Origin: Peptococcaceae bacterium BRH_c4a
GTDB taxonomy: Bacteria > Bacillota > Desulfotomaculia > Desulfotomaculales > Desulfocucumaceae
Assembly: GCA_000961585.1 (NCBI GenBank)
Contig: LADN01000061.1
Location: forward strand, 1-38,902
DNA: 38,902 nt
Direction of reading: 5' to 3'
The notes below the pieces were generated by a model that saw only the letters and a program-made list of their open reading frames with translations, searched no databases and was not told the DNA's origin. Each line of letters begins with the position of its first letter. The stretch's first letter is position 1. Below are positions 10,861 through 19,372 of the stretch, piece after piece. The position numbers and the translations under genes were made by a program.

Positions 10861-11712
10861 TTAAAGAATGGCCTCTTTGTGGCGCGCCGCATGACAGTTG
10901 ATATTCACTGCCACTGGCAGGGTGGCTATGTGGCAGGGGTAAATTTCCACATGAACGGCCAAGGCTGTTGTTCTTCCGCCAAGGCCCTGCGGGCCGATAC
11001 CCAGGCTGTTTATCTCATCCAGCAGTTCTATTTCCAGGGATGCTATGTCAGGAATATCACTGGGTTTGCCCAATTCCCGGAGGAGGGCTTCCTTGGCCAG
11101 GGCGGCGCACTTCTCAAAGGTCCCGCCTATCCCCACACCAACAATTAGGGGAGGGCAGGGGTTAGGTCCGGCAAGCTTTATGGTTTCAATAATAAATTTT
11201 TTTACGCCCTCAACACCTTCAGAAGGCTTTAACATCCTGAGGGCGCTCATGTTTTCGCTTCCCCCGCCCTTTGGAGCCACCGTAATTTTAATGTTTTCGC
11301 CATCAACAATCTTGGCGTGAATAACAGCCGGTGTATTGTCTCTGGTATTTTTCCTTCTGAGGGGATGCTCCACAATTGATTTGCGTAGATATCCCTCAAT
11401 ATAACCTTTTCTTACACCCTCGTTGACGGCATCATATAGGTTGCCTCCGGTAATTCTGACATCCTGACCGATTTCCAGAAATATAACCGCAAATCCTGTA
11501 TCCTGGCATATTGGAATCCGATCTTCAGCAGCTATTTTGGCATTTAAAATCAGTTGCTTTAAGGCATCTTTGCCTGCTTGAGAGATCTCCATTTCCTGCT
11601 TTTCATGAAAGGATTTCAGAACGTCGGACCTGAGGTAATAGTTTGCCTCCATACATAAACGGGACACGGTTTCGACTATTTCTAAGACAGTTACTGTTTT
11701 TATACTTTGCAC
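10861..11712 (-). CDS. Fumarate hydratase class I, alpha (N-terminal) subunit
   Basis: A 283-residue alpha subunit of a two-subunit, oxygen-sensitive [4Fe-4S] fumarase. Cluster cysteines are visible in PICQDTG, NPCPP and FEKCAAL. RKNTRDNTPAVIH and KGGGSENMS are the substrate-side motifs. The frame stays open to 11829, but that extension lies upstream of the sigma-54 promoter and is not protein-like. Two starts are possible. GTG at 11712 has AGAGG 9 nt upstream. An ATA at 11703-11701 aligns with the normal Met of the family (reading MKTVTVLEIV) and has a textbook GGGAGGTG 6 nt upstream. The GTG is used here as the conventional choice. It is the first gene of the mmc operon (mmcB). Confidence 0.9.
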   Translation of the reverse strand: MQSIKTVTVLEIVETVSRLCMEANYYLRSDVLKSFHEKQEMEISQAGKDALKQLILNAKIAAEDRIPICQDTGFAVIFLEIGQDVRITGGNLYDAVNEGVRKGYIEGYLRKSIVEHPLRRKNTRDNTPAVIHAKIVDGENIKITVAPKGGGSENMSALRMLKPSEGVEGVKKFIIETIKLAGPNPCPPLIVGVGIGGTFEKCAALAKEALLRELGKPSDIPDIASLEIELLDEINSLGIGPQGLGGRTTALAVHVEIYPCHIATLPVAVNINCHAARHKEAIL

Positions 11713-11741
11713 CTCCCGCAACCTCTGTTGTCCAAAAAATA

Positions 11742-11757
11742 AGCAAATTTTGTGCCA
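11742..11757 (-). promoter_or_regulatory. Sigma-54 (-24/-12) promoter of the mmc operon
   Basis: On the minus strand the sequence reads TGGCAC-AAAAT-TTGCT, an exact match to the sigma-54 consensus TGGCAC-N5-TTGCW with correct GG-GC spacing. The predicted start site is near 11731, about 20-30 nt ahead of the fumarase alpha start. The neighbouring regulator is a sigma-54 activator with an intact GAFTGA loop. Confidence 0.85.
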
Positions 11758-11810
11758 GGAGAAATGTGCCGTTATTTCCCTCCAGGGGAATCTGAAAACT
11801 GGGTGAACAT

Positions 11811-11828
11811 TGAAGTAATAATATTTCA
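11811..11828 (-). promoter_or_regulatory. Candidate activator-binding palindrome
   Basis: An imperfect 18-bp palindrome (TGAAGTAATAATATTTCA) centred about 89 bp upstream of the predicted sigma-54 start site, a usual distance for an enhancer bound by an NtrC-type activator. AT-rich palindromes arise by chance, so this is tentative. Confidence 0.3.
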
Positions 11829-11880
11829 AAATTTTATAAAAGGCAAGACCAGGCGCCTATTTTCCACGTTTTCGAAATAA

Positions 11881-11909
11881 AAAAAGAAAAACCCCTTGAA
11901 ATAAAGGGG
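11881..11909 (-). terminator. Terminator of the sigma-54 activator gene
   Basis: On the minus strand CCCCTT-TATTTC-AAGGGG is followed by TTTTTCTTTTT. It lies between the activator gene and the mmc promoter, so the regulator is not co-transcribed with the operon it probably controls. Confidence 0.8.
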
Positions 11910-11970
11910 ATCCTGCTTGGCTTAAAAAGATGTTCTAAATAGTAGAAGCAATCTAAAATTTATAATTATC

Positions 11971-13674
11971 CTAATCCATTTGATTTTCCGGTCGATTCTT
12001 TTTCAGTTTGTTGTAGAGGGTGGCCAGTGAAATATTAAGCGCCTGGGCTGCCCGTCTTTTGCCTTCAACGGTGTTCCCGAACTTTATGATGGCTTTTTTT
12101 ATCAGAATCTGTTCCATGTGGTCAATGGGCATTATATCCATATCCTTGTCCGGGGTATTTTTAAGCTGGCTTATATGCTGCATGAGGTTCTTTTTGGTGA
12201 TTATCTCTTCATCTGCAGTAACCATAACCCTTTCGATTACGTTCTCCAGTTCCCGTACATTTCCCGGCCAGTCATAGTTGCATAAGGCCTCTTCAGCGTC
12301 TTTAAGCAGGCCCTTAACTTTTTTCCCCAGTTTCCTGTTAAGTTTTATAATCAGATTGTTGCTTAACATAGACAGGTCTTCCTTGTGATACCGCAGGGAC
12401 GGTATGGTGATCTCAACCACGTTTAGTCTGTAATAAAGGTCTTCTCTGAAGCTGCCCTGCCGTATAAGCTCCCTCAGGTTTCTGTTGGTGGCCGCTATGA
12501 CCCTGACATCAACCTTTATAGTCTGGTTACCGCCCACCCTTTCGAATTCCATCTCCTGCAGAACTCTTAAAAATTTTCCTTGAAGGTTCAAGCTCATATC
12601 GCCAATTTCGTCAAGGAAAATAGTGCCTCCGTGAGCCAGTTCGAATTTTCCTATTCTCGACTTGACGGCTCCTGTAAAAGCCCCCTTGACATAGCCGAAA
12701 AATTCACTTTCCAAAAGATTTTCGGGAATGGCGGCACAGTTTACCTTTATAAAAGGTTTTTCCCTCCTTGGGCTGGCATGGTGAATGGCGTGAGCAAACA
12801 GCTCTTTGCCGGTGCCGCTTTCACCCAGCAGGAGGACGGTGGAGTTGGATCTGGCCGACCTTTCAGCCAACTGGATACACTTTCTGAGATCATGGCTGGT
12901 TCCTAAAATATCACTAAAGGTATATTTGCTGGTGGTCACCTGACCCAATTTTTCGGAAAGATTTTCTATCATGGATGTTCTTTGCTGAAGCTCATCCATT
13001 AGCTTCAGTATATCTGTCAGGTGCTGAAAAACCACAACCCCCCCGGCTATAGCGCCATCCACATAGATGGGAGCCGCATTGGAGACTACCTCTGAATTGC
13101 TTCCGCCCACCTTTGTTTTGTGGCCAAATATATTTTTGCCGGTTTTGAGAACTATGGCCAGGGCGCCGTCGGGTGAAGCCTCAAATATGTTCTTGCCTAT
13201 TCTTTCGTGTTCGGGAATTCCGGTTACTCTGGTAAAAGACGGGTTTACATATTTGATGGTACCTTCTTTGTCAGCCACCTCAATTGCTTCATGGACTGAG
13301 TTGAGTATAATGGTAAGCTTGCTTTGAATTCTTTTAAATTCCTGCAGTTTTTTATTTTCTTTCAGCAAAGAGGTGATCAGGTCTACCATCCTGAAATCAA
13401 TCAGTGAGGTTCCCGGTCTTATAAACCGGCATACTTTTTCTTTTAGGAATGAGGCCTCCTGCGACAGTATAACTATATCGATATTGTCGTATCCATCATT
13501 ATTTTCCGGCAAGCCTGTAACGGGAATATGAGTTTTAAGGTTGCCAGCCGGAGCCCATTCTTTATCGCTTGCGTATACAGCGACAATTTCAATTTGCGGA
13601 ACTGATCGGATCATCCTGTAGACTGTCTGGACATCTTCACCGATTCCCACTATGGCAACCTTTAATCTCTGCAT
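11971..13674 (-). CDS. Sigma-54-dependent transcriptional activator of the mmc operon
   Basis: A 567-residue bacterial enhancer-binding protein. Residues 1-105 form an alpha/beta domain that begins like a dinucleotide-binding fold ([12 protein letters not shown], 6-17). A PAS domain spans about 115-220, a short coiled coil about 222-245, and the AAA+ domain about 252-490. The AAA+ part has Walker A GESGTGKE (284-291), the sigma-54-contacting GAFTGA (331-336) and Walker B TIFLDE (351-356). A Fis-type helix-turn-helix ends the protein ([20 protein letters not shown]). There is no receiver domain, so it should sense a ligand directly. It starts with ATG behind AGGTGA. Position, terminator and the sigma-54 promoter immediately downstream make it the likely mmc activator (mmcA in Pelotomaculum). 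The ligand is unknown. Confidence 0.9.
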   Translation of the reverse strand: MQRLKVAIVGIGEDVQTVYRMIRSVPQIEIVAVYASDKEWAPAGNLKTHIPVTGLPENNDGYDNIDIVILSQEASFLKEKVCRFIRPGTSLIDFRMVDLITSLLKENKKLQEFKRIQSKLTIILNSVHEAIEVADKEGTIKYVNPSFTRVTGIPEHERIGKNIFEASPDGALAIVLKTGKNIFGHKTKVGGSNSEVVSNAAPIYVDGAIAGGVVVFQHLTDILKLMDELQQRTSMIENLSEKLGQVTTSKYTFSDILGTSHDLRKCIQLAERSARSNSTVLLLGESGTGKELFAHAIHHASPRREKPFIKVNCAAIPENLLESEFFGYVKGAFTGAVKSRIGKFELAHGGTIFLDEIGDMSLNLQGKFLRVLQEMEFERVGGNQTIKVDVRVIAATNRNLRELIRQGSFREDLYYRLNVVEITIPSLRYHKEDLSMLSNNLIIKLNRKLGKKVKGLLKDAEEALCNYDWPGNVRELENVIERVMVTADEEIITKKNLMQHISQLKNTPDKDMDIMPIDHMEQILIKKAIIKFGNTVEGKRRAAQALNISLATLYNKLKKNRPENQMD

Positions 13675-13695
13675 ATTTTATTCACCTGTGCGAGA

Positions 13696-13724
13696 ATTAT
13701 TACATTTGACTTTGAATTCGACAA
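13696..13724 (-). promoter_or_regulatory. Sigma-A-type promoter for the sigma-54 activator
   Basis: TTGTCG, a 17-bp spacer and AATAAT (with an extended TGT before it) precede the activator gene by about 20 bp on the minus strand. Confidence 0.5.
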
Positions 13725-13773
13725 AGGAAACCGTATTCCTTCTAAAAAATATAAGAAAAAGCGCTTCTGAACA

Positions 13774-13785
13774 GAACGGATGTTT
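13774..13785 (+). promoter_or_regulatory. SOS (LexA) operator of lexA
   Basis: GAAC-GGAT-GTTT matches the Gram-positive LexA box GAAC-N4-GTTY except for the last base. It overlaps the expected -35 region of the lexA promoter, which is where autorepression would occur. Confidence 0.7.
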
Positions 13786-13802
13786 TATTTGTTTCCGATA
13801 TG

Positions 13803-13811
13803 TGTTATAAT
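13803..13811 (+). promoter_or_regulatory. Extended -10 promoter of lexA
   Basis: TGT-TATAAT forms an extended -10 element; no good -35 is seen 17 bp upstream, where the SOS box lies. Transcription should start near 13818, after the first in-frame ATG at 13814, which argues for a downstream translation start. Confidence 0.65.
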
Positions 13812-13843
13812 GAATGCAGAAAGTGGAAAGGCTGGTGTTATTC

Positions 13844-14455
13844 TTGAGCAAACAGCTTACATCCAGGGAAGTGGCCATAATTGATTTTATTAAGAATAGT
13901 GTCAGAACAAAAGGATACCCGCCGTCTGTGCGTGAAATCGGCGCTTTTGTAGGTTTGAAATCCAGTTCGACCGTTCACGGCTACCTAAAGAGGCTTGAAG
14001 AAAAGGGATACCTGCGCCGGGATCCCACTAAGCCGAGGGCGCTGGAGTTGATGGGTGATCTGGGCCGGGTTCAGTTAAACGATATCAATTTGGTTCCGGT
14101 TCTGGGCCGGGTTGCGGCAGGTCAGCCCATACTGGCCTCGGAAAACCTGGACTATACCATTCCCCTCCCGGTGTCATATTTCGGCGATGGCCAGTTCTTT
14201 ATGCTGAAGGTACGCGGCGACAGTATGATTGACGCCGGTATTCATGAGGGGGATCTGGTGGTGGTGCGGCAGCAGCCCAACGCCAACAACGGCGATATTG
14301 TGGTGGCTTTGATGGGTGACGAGTCCACGGTAAAAAGGTTTTACCGGGAAGATTCCCATGTCAGGCTGCAGCCGGAAAACCAGGCAATGGAACCCATTAT
14401 TACCAGAGATGTTTCTATACTTGGTAAGGTTGTGGGACTTTTACGGAGGTATTGA
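13844..14455 (+). CDS. lexA: LexA repressor
   Basis: A 203-residue SOS repressor with self-cleaving S24 peptidase domain. The N-terminal winged helix holds [10 protein letters not shown] and [18 protein letters not shown]. The autocleavage site is Ala92-Gly93 (VAAGQP), and the catalytic dyad is Ser127 (RGDSMID) and Lys164 (STVKRF). The 35- and 37-residue intervals equal those in the E. coli protein (84-119-156). The frame is open to an ATG at 13814, but that codon precedes the predicted transcription start. The TTG is chosen because it gives a normal LexA N-terminus; a GTG at 13835 is an alternative. The gene is divergent from the sigma-54 activator and convergent with dctM. Confidence 0.95.
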   Translation: MSKQLTSREVAIIDFIKNSVRTKGYPPSVREIGAFVGLKSSSTVHGYLKRLEEKGYLRRDPTKPRALELMGDLGRVQLNDINLVPVLGRVAAGQPILASENLDYTIPLPVSYFGDGQFFMLKVRGDSMIDAGIHEGDLVVVRQQPNANNGDIVVALMGDESTVKRFYREDSHVRLQPENQAMEPIITRDVSILGKVVGLLRRY

Positions 14456-14521
14456 CATCGAAAATACCTCATGATGGGAATAGTATTCTGTCTCCTGAAT
14501 TCTCAAGTGCCCGACAGGGCC

Positions 14522-15805
14522 TTATCTATGCATCAGTTCCCTGGGGATGTAGGTGGATATGCCGGGCCAGAGGACAAACAATATCAGCGCCAATACCAGG
14601 ACCAGGATAAAGGGCAAGACACCTCTCACCACTTCCTCCAGTTTTTCCCTGGCCATCGCGCTTACCACAAAAAGGTTCAGCCCCACCGGAGGAGTAATCA
14701 TGGCCAGTTCCATGTTTACCGTCATTACCACCGCAAACTGGACGATATCAATATCCAGGGCGTATATTATCGGAAGCAGGAGAGGCAGGGTTATCAGGGT
14801 GATGGACACCGCTTCCAGGAATGTTCCCATTACGAAAAACATCAGGTTTGTTAAAGCGAAAAACAGGTATTTATTCAGCGTGTTATCGGCTATCCAGGCA
14901 GCCACCGACTGGGGGACCTGCTTGGCGGTGAGGAAAAGGGAAAATAACATGGCGGCGGATATGATCAGGTAAATCATTGAGGATATGTTGATGGACTCCC
15001 GCAGTATTTGCCGCACGCTGGAAAGTTTCAGCTCTTTGTAAATGAATATGGACACCGCCACTGTATAGAACACTGAAAGAACTGCGGCTTCGGTGGGTGT
15101 TACCACTCCGGCGTAAATACTCCCTAGGATGAAGAAAGGAAGTAAACCGCCCGGTATTGCCTTGACGGTGGTTTTTACCCGCTCATCCCAGGTGGCCTTG
15201 GGCGCCCGTCCATAATTGTTTTTCAGGGCATTAAGCACCGCTATGGCAATGAGGATTAGGGCCAGGAATATTCCGGGCAGTAATCCGCCCATAAAAAGAT
15301 CGCCTATGGAAACCTCTGCTGTTATGCCGAATATTACCATGGTTACGCTGGGAGGTATCAGTATGCCCAGGGTACCAGCTGCTGCTATAAGGCCCATGGC
15401 ATACCTCTTGGGGTATCCGCCCTCGATAAGGGCCGGAAGCATAATGGCTCCTATGGCGGCCGCCGTGGCGGGACTGGAGCCTGATATGGCGGCAAAAATT
15501 GAGCAGGCTGCGATGGTAACCACAGCCAGGCCTCCGGGGAGATGGCCGAACCAGGCCTTGAGGCAGGCTATGAGATATTTGGATATTCCGCCGTAGGACA
15601 TTACCACGCCTGCAAACACAAAGGCAGGGATTGCCAGCAAGGGAGGTGAAAGCAGGGCCGCAAACATGCGCTGGGCCATCATGTACAGGGTAAAGTCTGT
15701 GGTGGCGGCCAAAACCACCAGGGCGGCAATGGCAAGGCTTATGGCAATTGGCACGTTAATCAGGAACAAGCCTACGAATATAAGGAAAAGCACAACCGTT
15801 TCCAT
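14522..15805 (-). CDS. dctM: TRAP transporter large permease (DctM)
   Basis: A 427-residue integral membrane protein with about 12 hydrophobic segments, the ion-translocating large subunit of a tripartite ATP-independent periplasmic transporter. The signature region FAAISGSSPATAAAIGAIMLPAL and the GTLGILIPPSVTMVIFG motif are clear. Its ATG overlaps the dctQ stop by one base (TAATG), implying coupled translation. With DctQ and the solute-binding proteins upstream it probably imports a C4-dicarboxylate or related organic anion, which would suit an organism whose catabolism runs through succinate, fumarate and malate. The substrate is not proven by sequence. Confidence 0.94.
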   Translation of the reverse strand: METVVLFLIFVGLFLINVPIAISLAIAALVVLAATTDFTLYMMAQRMFAALLSPPLLAIPAFVFAGVVMSYGGISKYLIACLKAWFGHLPGGLAVVTIAACSIFAAISGSSPATAAAIGAIMLPALIEGGYPKRYAMGLIAAAGTLGILIPPSVTMVIFGITAEVSIGDLFMGGLLPGIFLALILIAIAVLNALKNNYGRAPKATWDERVKTTVKAIPGGLLPFFILGSIYAGVVTPTEAAVLSVFYTVAVSIFIYKELKLSSVRQILRESINISSMIYLIISAAMLFSLFLTAKQVPQSVAAWIADNTLNKYLFFALTNLMFFVMGTFLEAVSITLITLPLLLPIIYALDIDIVQFAVVMTVNMELAMITPPVGLNLFVVSAMAREKLEEVVRGVLPFILVLVLALILFVLWPGISTYIPRELMHR

Positions 15806-16317
15806 TAATGATGCCCCCCTTCGGCCTCTTCCTCAAGCCAGTCCTGTCCCCCATTTTTGATAAGCAGGTATATCTTTTCAATAAAACGGGCTCCCAGCAG
15901 GAGTCCGCTGAGGGGCATGATAAGGTTTACTATCCAGAGGGGGAACTGGCTGTCGGCGGATCGCTGGCCGGAAATAATATAGTTGTTTACCAGTTGATAA
16001 CCGAAATAGGTGTAAAATACTGTGAAGGCCAGTCCTATTGTGTTGGAAAAGATGCTTACAATTCTCTTGGTCTTAATGCTGAAAGAGTTGTACAGTATAT
16101 CCACCTTGATATGATGGTTGTTTCTCAGAGCCACCGCAGTCCCGGCCAGTATTCCCCATACCACGAAATATACCGAGAATTCATCAAGAATTGATTTGGG
16201 GTTTCCGAAGAAGTATCTCAGTACCACGTTGATAAAAATGAGGGTTAAGCCTATAACAAGCATAAGTCCCGAGAAATAGTCCTCCAGGGCGGAGTATATG
16301 TCTTTAAAATTTTTCAA
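15805..16317 (-). CDS. dctQ: TRAP transporter small permease (DctQ)
   Basis: A 170-residue membrane protein with four predicted transmembrane helices, small subunit of the TRAP transporter. The family motif NVVLRYFFGNP lies after the first helix, and DEFSVYFVVWGILAGTAVALRNNHHIKVDIL covers the second. The frame is open 24 codons upstream, but AAAGGGG lies 8 nt before the TTG chosen here (giving MKNFKDIYSALED). The first ATG in that extension has no ribosome-binding site. It lies between dctP and dctM in the usual P-Q-M order. Confidence 0.9.
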   Translation of the reverse strand: MKNFKDIYSALEDYFSGLMLVIGLTLIFINVVLRYFFGNPKSILDEFSVYFVVWGILAGTAVALRNNHHIKVDILYNSFSIKTKRIVSIFSNTIGLAFTVFYTYFGYQLVNNYIISGQRSADSQFPLWIVNLIMPLSGLLLGARFIEKIYLLIKNGGQDWLEEEAEGGHH

Positions 16318-16394
16318 TGTCCCAGCCCCTTTCTCCATGGCAGTCAAATTTTGATCAGGGGTGGCGGGGGATCTTGGGACCCCCGCCACATAAA

Positions 16395-17417
16395 TTACTT
16401 GCTGTTCCTGGCGGCTTCAATATAGTCTTTTCCGATGACATCGGCATATTTTGCGTAAACCGGTTCCATGGCCTTCTCAAAGGCTGTCCGGTCGGCGTCG
16501 GTGAGGGTGTATATTTCCATTTTGCCGCTGCTCTTAAGTTTTTCAAAGCTCTTATTATTCAGGTCGTCGGCCAGTTTTCTTTCAAACAGGCTGGCTTCAG
16601 TCATAGCTGCGGTGAATATCTTCTGCTGATCGGGAGTGAGGCTTTCCCAGAATTTTGTATTGGTGATGACCACATAGTCCAGCCTGCCGTGACTGGAAAT
16701 AGTCATGTATTTTTGTACTTCACTGTATTTCTGGGTGTCTATGTTGTTGAAGGTGTTCTCCTGACCGTCAACCGCCTTGCTGTTCAGTGCCTGATAGACC
16801 TCTCCGAAGGCCATGGTCTGGGAACCTGCTCCCAGGGCCTTAAACTGTTCGTCCAGGACTCCGCCGCTCTGGGTGCGGAACTTCATCCCTTTAACATCGG
16901 CGGGGGTTTTCAGCGGGCGCTTGGAGTTGGTAAGGTGTTTGGAACCGTTGGGCCACCATCCCAGTCCCAGCATTCCGTGGGACTTCAGGGTATTCATCAG
17001 TTGCTGTCCTTTGGGGCCGTCGTAGAAGTTGTAGGCCGCCTGGTCGCTCTTAAAGAGGAAAGGCATATCCACAAGCTGGAAGGCAGGTACAAATCCCACC
17101 AATTTGGTTACCGACGGGGCGATAAGCTGAACGTTATTTGCCTTCAGGGCTTCCAGTTCTTCCTTGTCTCCGTATAGCTGAGAGGACGGGAAAATCTGCA
17201 CCTCAAACTGTCCTGACTTTTCGAGGATTTCTTTAAATTTTAAGGCTGCCTGTCCCTTGGGAGTGCCTTCGGCCACAACGTGGGAAAATTTTACGCTTAT
17301 TTTTTTGCCGGTATCGGCCTTCTTAGTGTCCGACGCTCCGCCGCAGCCGGCGGCGGTTGCCACCATAATTGCGCCCAACAGGAAAAACAGAGTCCTTTTC
17401 ACAAGACATTTGGTCAT
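16395..17417 (-). CDS. dctP: TRAP transporter solute-binding lipoprotein (DctP), first copy
   Basis: A 340-residue extracytoplasmic substrate-binding protein. The N-terminus is a lipoprotein signal: charged MTKCLVKR, a hydrophobic core and the lipobox TAAGC with Cys25 as the lipid anchor. FSHVVAEGTPKG, the MKFRTQS segment (conserved Arg that salt-bridges a carboxylate) and VDGQENTFNN are TRAP DctP hallmarks. GGGGGG lies 7 nt before the ATG. It directly precedes dctQM and is probably the transport receptor. The Arg supports an organic acid ligand. Confidence 0.94.
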   Translation of the reverse strand: MTKCLVKRTLFFLLGAIMVATAAGCGGASDTKKADTGKKISVKFSHVVAEGTPKGQAALKFKEILEKSGQFEVQIFPSSQLYGDKEELEALKANNVQLIAPSVTKLVGFVPAFQLVDMPFLFKSDQAAYNFYDGPKGQQLMNTLKSHGMLGLGWWPNGSKHLTNSKRPLKTPADVKGMKFRTQSGGVLDEQFKALGAGSQTMAFGEVYQALNSKAVDGQENTFNNIDTQKYSEVQKYMTISSHGRLDYVVITNTKFWESLTPDQQKIFTAAMTEASLFERKLADDLNNKSFEKLKSSGKMEIYTLTDADRTAFEKAMEPVYAKYADVIGKDYIEAARNSK

Positions 17418-17499
17418 TAGTCAGCCCCCCTTTAATTTTTAGCATATTAAGACAATTGGAAAACTTTTTAATCCACACCCCCTATCTTAATTTTTGACA

Positions 17500-18537
17500 T
17501 TACCTGGACCGGTTTTTTATTTCATTAGAAAACTGAGGTCCAACTATATCGTTTAGTTTATTTTCAAGCCCGGATAAAGCTTTTTTCCACTCCGCCTTTT
17601 CTTCAGGGCTCTGGATATGGATGGTCACTTTTCCCGACTCTTTTAGTATTGTCATATCCCTTTCGTTAATGACTCTGGCCTGTTCCCTCTCCCATTCGGT
17701 TACCTCGTTCATGGATTCTTCAATTATCGCCCGTATATCCGGCGGAAGCTGGGTCCAGAATTTATTATCGGTCATCACAACATATCCCAGAAAGCCGTGG
17801 TTGCTCACCGTCAGATATGGCTGTACCTCGTGAAACCTCTGGGTGACTATGTTTGACATGGTATTTTCCTGACCGTCAATTGTTTGTGCAGAAAGGGCGG
17901 AATACACCTCGTTAAATTTAAGCTGAACCGGTTTTGCCCCCAGAAGTCTGAACTGTTCTTCCAGTATGGTGCTGTTTATCATTGTCCTGAACTTAAGCCC
18001 CTTTAGGTCCTCAGGGTATTTCAGGGGTTTTATGCGGTTCGTAATTTGCTTGAAGTCGTTATCCCAAAAAGCCAGGGGATGTATTCCACCCTTTTCGAGG
18101 TCTCCGTAAAGGGTATGGCCAATGCTGCCTCTCATGGCACTGTGAATATCATTGGTATCCTCAAAGAAGTAGGGCATGTCAAATAATTGCCAGCGTGGAA
18201 AAAGATCGCTGAGTTTGGAGGTGGAGGGTGCTATTAAATGTACCGCCCCACTGCGGAGCGCCTGTATTTCCTCACCATCTGCGTAAAGGCTGGAATTGGG
18301 GAATACCTGAATCTCCACCCTGCCTCCGGTTCTTTTTTCCACCAGTGCGGCAAATTTTCTGGCGGCCAGTCCTTTGGGCGTTTCTTCCGCCACCACGTGT
18401 GAAAATTTCAATACAATTTTTTCACCCGGGGTAACCTGTTCGTAGTCCATAATCTTCTTATTGCATCCGGACATCAAGGAAAGAATTACTAAAACACATA
18501 AAAAATGTAGGATTCTCTGCGACAATATCATCTGCAT
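17500..18537 (-). CDS. DctP-family solute-binding lipoprotein, second copy
   Basis: A 345-residue paralogue of the neighbouring DctP, with lipobox LMSGC. It shares FSHVVAEETPKG, LKFRTM with the carboxylate-binding Arg, and IDGQENTMSNI. Clear divergence from the first copy shows it is not a recent duplication. Only one dctQM pair is present, and this copy lies between the transporter and the two-component genes. It may be a second receptor with different specificity or an accessory binding protein that presents ligand to the sensor kinase (inference). The start is ATG with AGGTAGGGA just upstream. Confidence 0.9.
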   Translation of the reverse strand: MQMILSQRILHFLCVLVILSLMSGCNKKIMDYEQVTPGEKIVLKFSHVVAEETPKGLAARKFAALVEKRTGGRVEIQVFPNSSLYADGEEIQALRSGAVHLIAPSTSKLSDLFPRWQLFDMPYFFEDTNDIHSAMRGSIGHTLYGDLEKGGIHPLAFWDNDFKQITNRIKPLKYPEDLKGLKFRTMINSTILEEQFRLLGAKPVQLKFNEVYSALSAQTIDGQENTMSNIVTQRFHEVQPYLTVSNHGFLGYVVMTDNKFWTQLPPDIRAIIEESMNEVTEWEREQARVINERDMTILKESGKVTIHIQSPEEKAEWKKALSGLENKLNDIVGPQFSNEIKNRSR

Positions 18538-18682
18538 TTCCCTACCTGTCCATCATATAGAATTCCTGATTAGGTTGGTACTTTATTGTGTATTCTAATA
18601 TTTCAAAAATTTTTTCTGTATTTAGTATTCTATAGCAACCACCACTGAGAGGCAACATTCAAGGATGTTTTGGTCTTTTTGT

Positions 18683-19372
18683 TCATGAAATTTTATATTT
18701 TTTAATCGGTCTTCCCACCGATCCATACTGTAGGTCTACGCTCACCCTGCCAATGATGTCCAGGTATTCCAGGTATCTTCTGGCGGTTACCCGGGCAAGT
18801 CCCAGCCCTTCGGCCACTTCCTCAGCCGACATGGCATAGGGGGTTTTGAGCATAAACAGAAGCACCTGTTTCATGGTCAGGTCGTTCAGTCCTTTGGGTA
18901 TATCCGCCATTCCTTCTTCTTCGCCCATGGTCAGGCGCCGGCTATTTTTTAAATGATCGATTTCCTGCTGGCTTAACGAGTCCATGCTGTCAAGTTTCAT
19001 GCGCATCATGTTATAAGACTCAAGGGCTATTTTTAGTCTTTGAAATTTGAAGGGCTTCAATATGTAGTCAACGGCCCCGTACCTGAAAGCGCGCTCTATG
19101 GTTTCAGTATCGTGGGCGGCGGTAAGAAGGATGGCATCGGTGGGAATATTAATCCTTCTGAGTTCCTGAAGCAGTGACAGACCGTCCTGATCGGGCAGGT
19201 AAACATCTATCAGGGCTAGATCCGGCATTTGCACAGTGGTTTTGGCAATTCCTTCGGCGGCGGTTCCGGCGGTATCCACTACGGCAAACCCCGGGACTGA
19301 ATTGACAAAGGTTTTGTTTATCCCGGCCACCATTGGGTCATCTTCTATTATTATGACTTTTATTGGTTTCAA
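18683..19372 (-). CDS. CitB/DctR-type response regulator
   Basis: A 229-residue response regulator. The receiver domain has acidic Asp11 and Asp12, phosphoacceptor Asp56 (LIDVYLP), the LLTAAHD threonine and the ILKPFKF lysine. A linker is followed by a C-terminal winged-helix/HTH, MSAEEVAEGLGLARVTARRYLEYL, as in the CitB, DcuR and MalR group. It starts with TTG overlapping the kinase stop codon (TTGA), with GAGGTGAT just upstream, so the pair is translationally coupled. Likely targets are the adjacent dctP genes. Confidence 0.93.
   Translation of the reverse strand: MKPIKVIIIEDDPMVAGINKTFVNSVPGFAVVDTAGTAAEGIAKTTVQMPDLALIDVYLPDQDGLSLLQELRRINIPTDAILLTAAHDTETIERAFRYGAVDYILKPFKFQRLKIALESYNMMRMKLDSMDSLSQQEIDHLKNSRRLTMGEEEGMADIPKGLNDLTMKQVLLFMLKTPYAMSAEEVAEGLGLARVTARRYLEYLDIIGRVSVDLQYGSVGRPIKKYKIS

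Noticed and set aside
11713-11829. N-terminal extension of fumarase alpha
   Set aside because: It contains the sigma-54 promoter and lies upstream of the predicted transcript; its residues do not match the family.
14456-14521. Terminator between convergent lexA and dctM
   Set aside because: Only a 4-bp stem (GCCC-GACA-GGGC) with no T-run is visible; too weak to call.
16317-17177. 286-residue plus-strand frame opposite dctP
   Set aside because: Shadow of the strongly supported dctP gene; no start signals.
18538-18682. Sigma-54 promoter upstream of the second dctP gene
   Set aside because: A GGTTGCTAT sequence resembles a -12 element but the required -24 GG element is absent.
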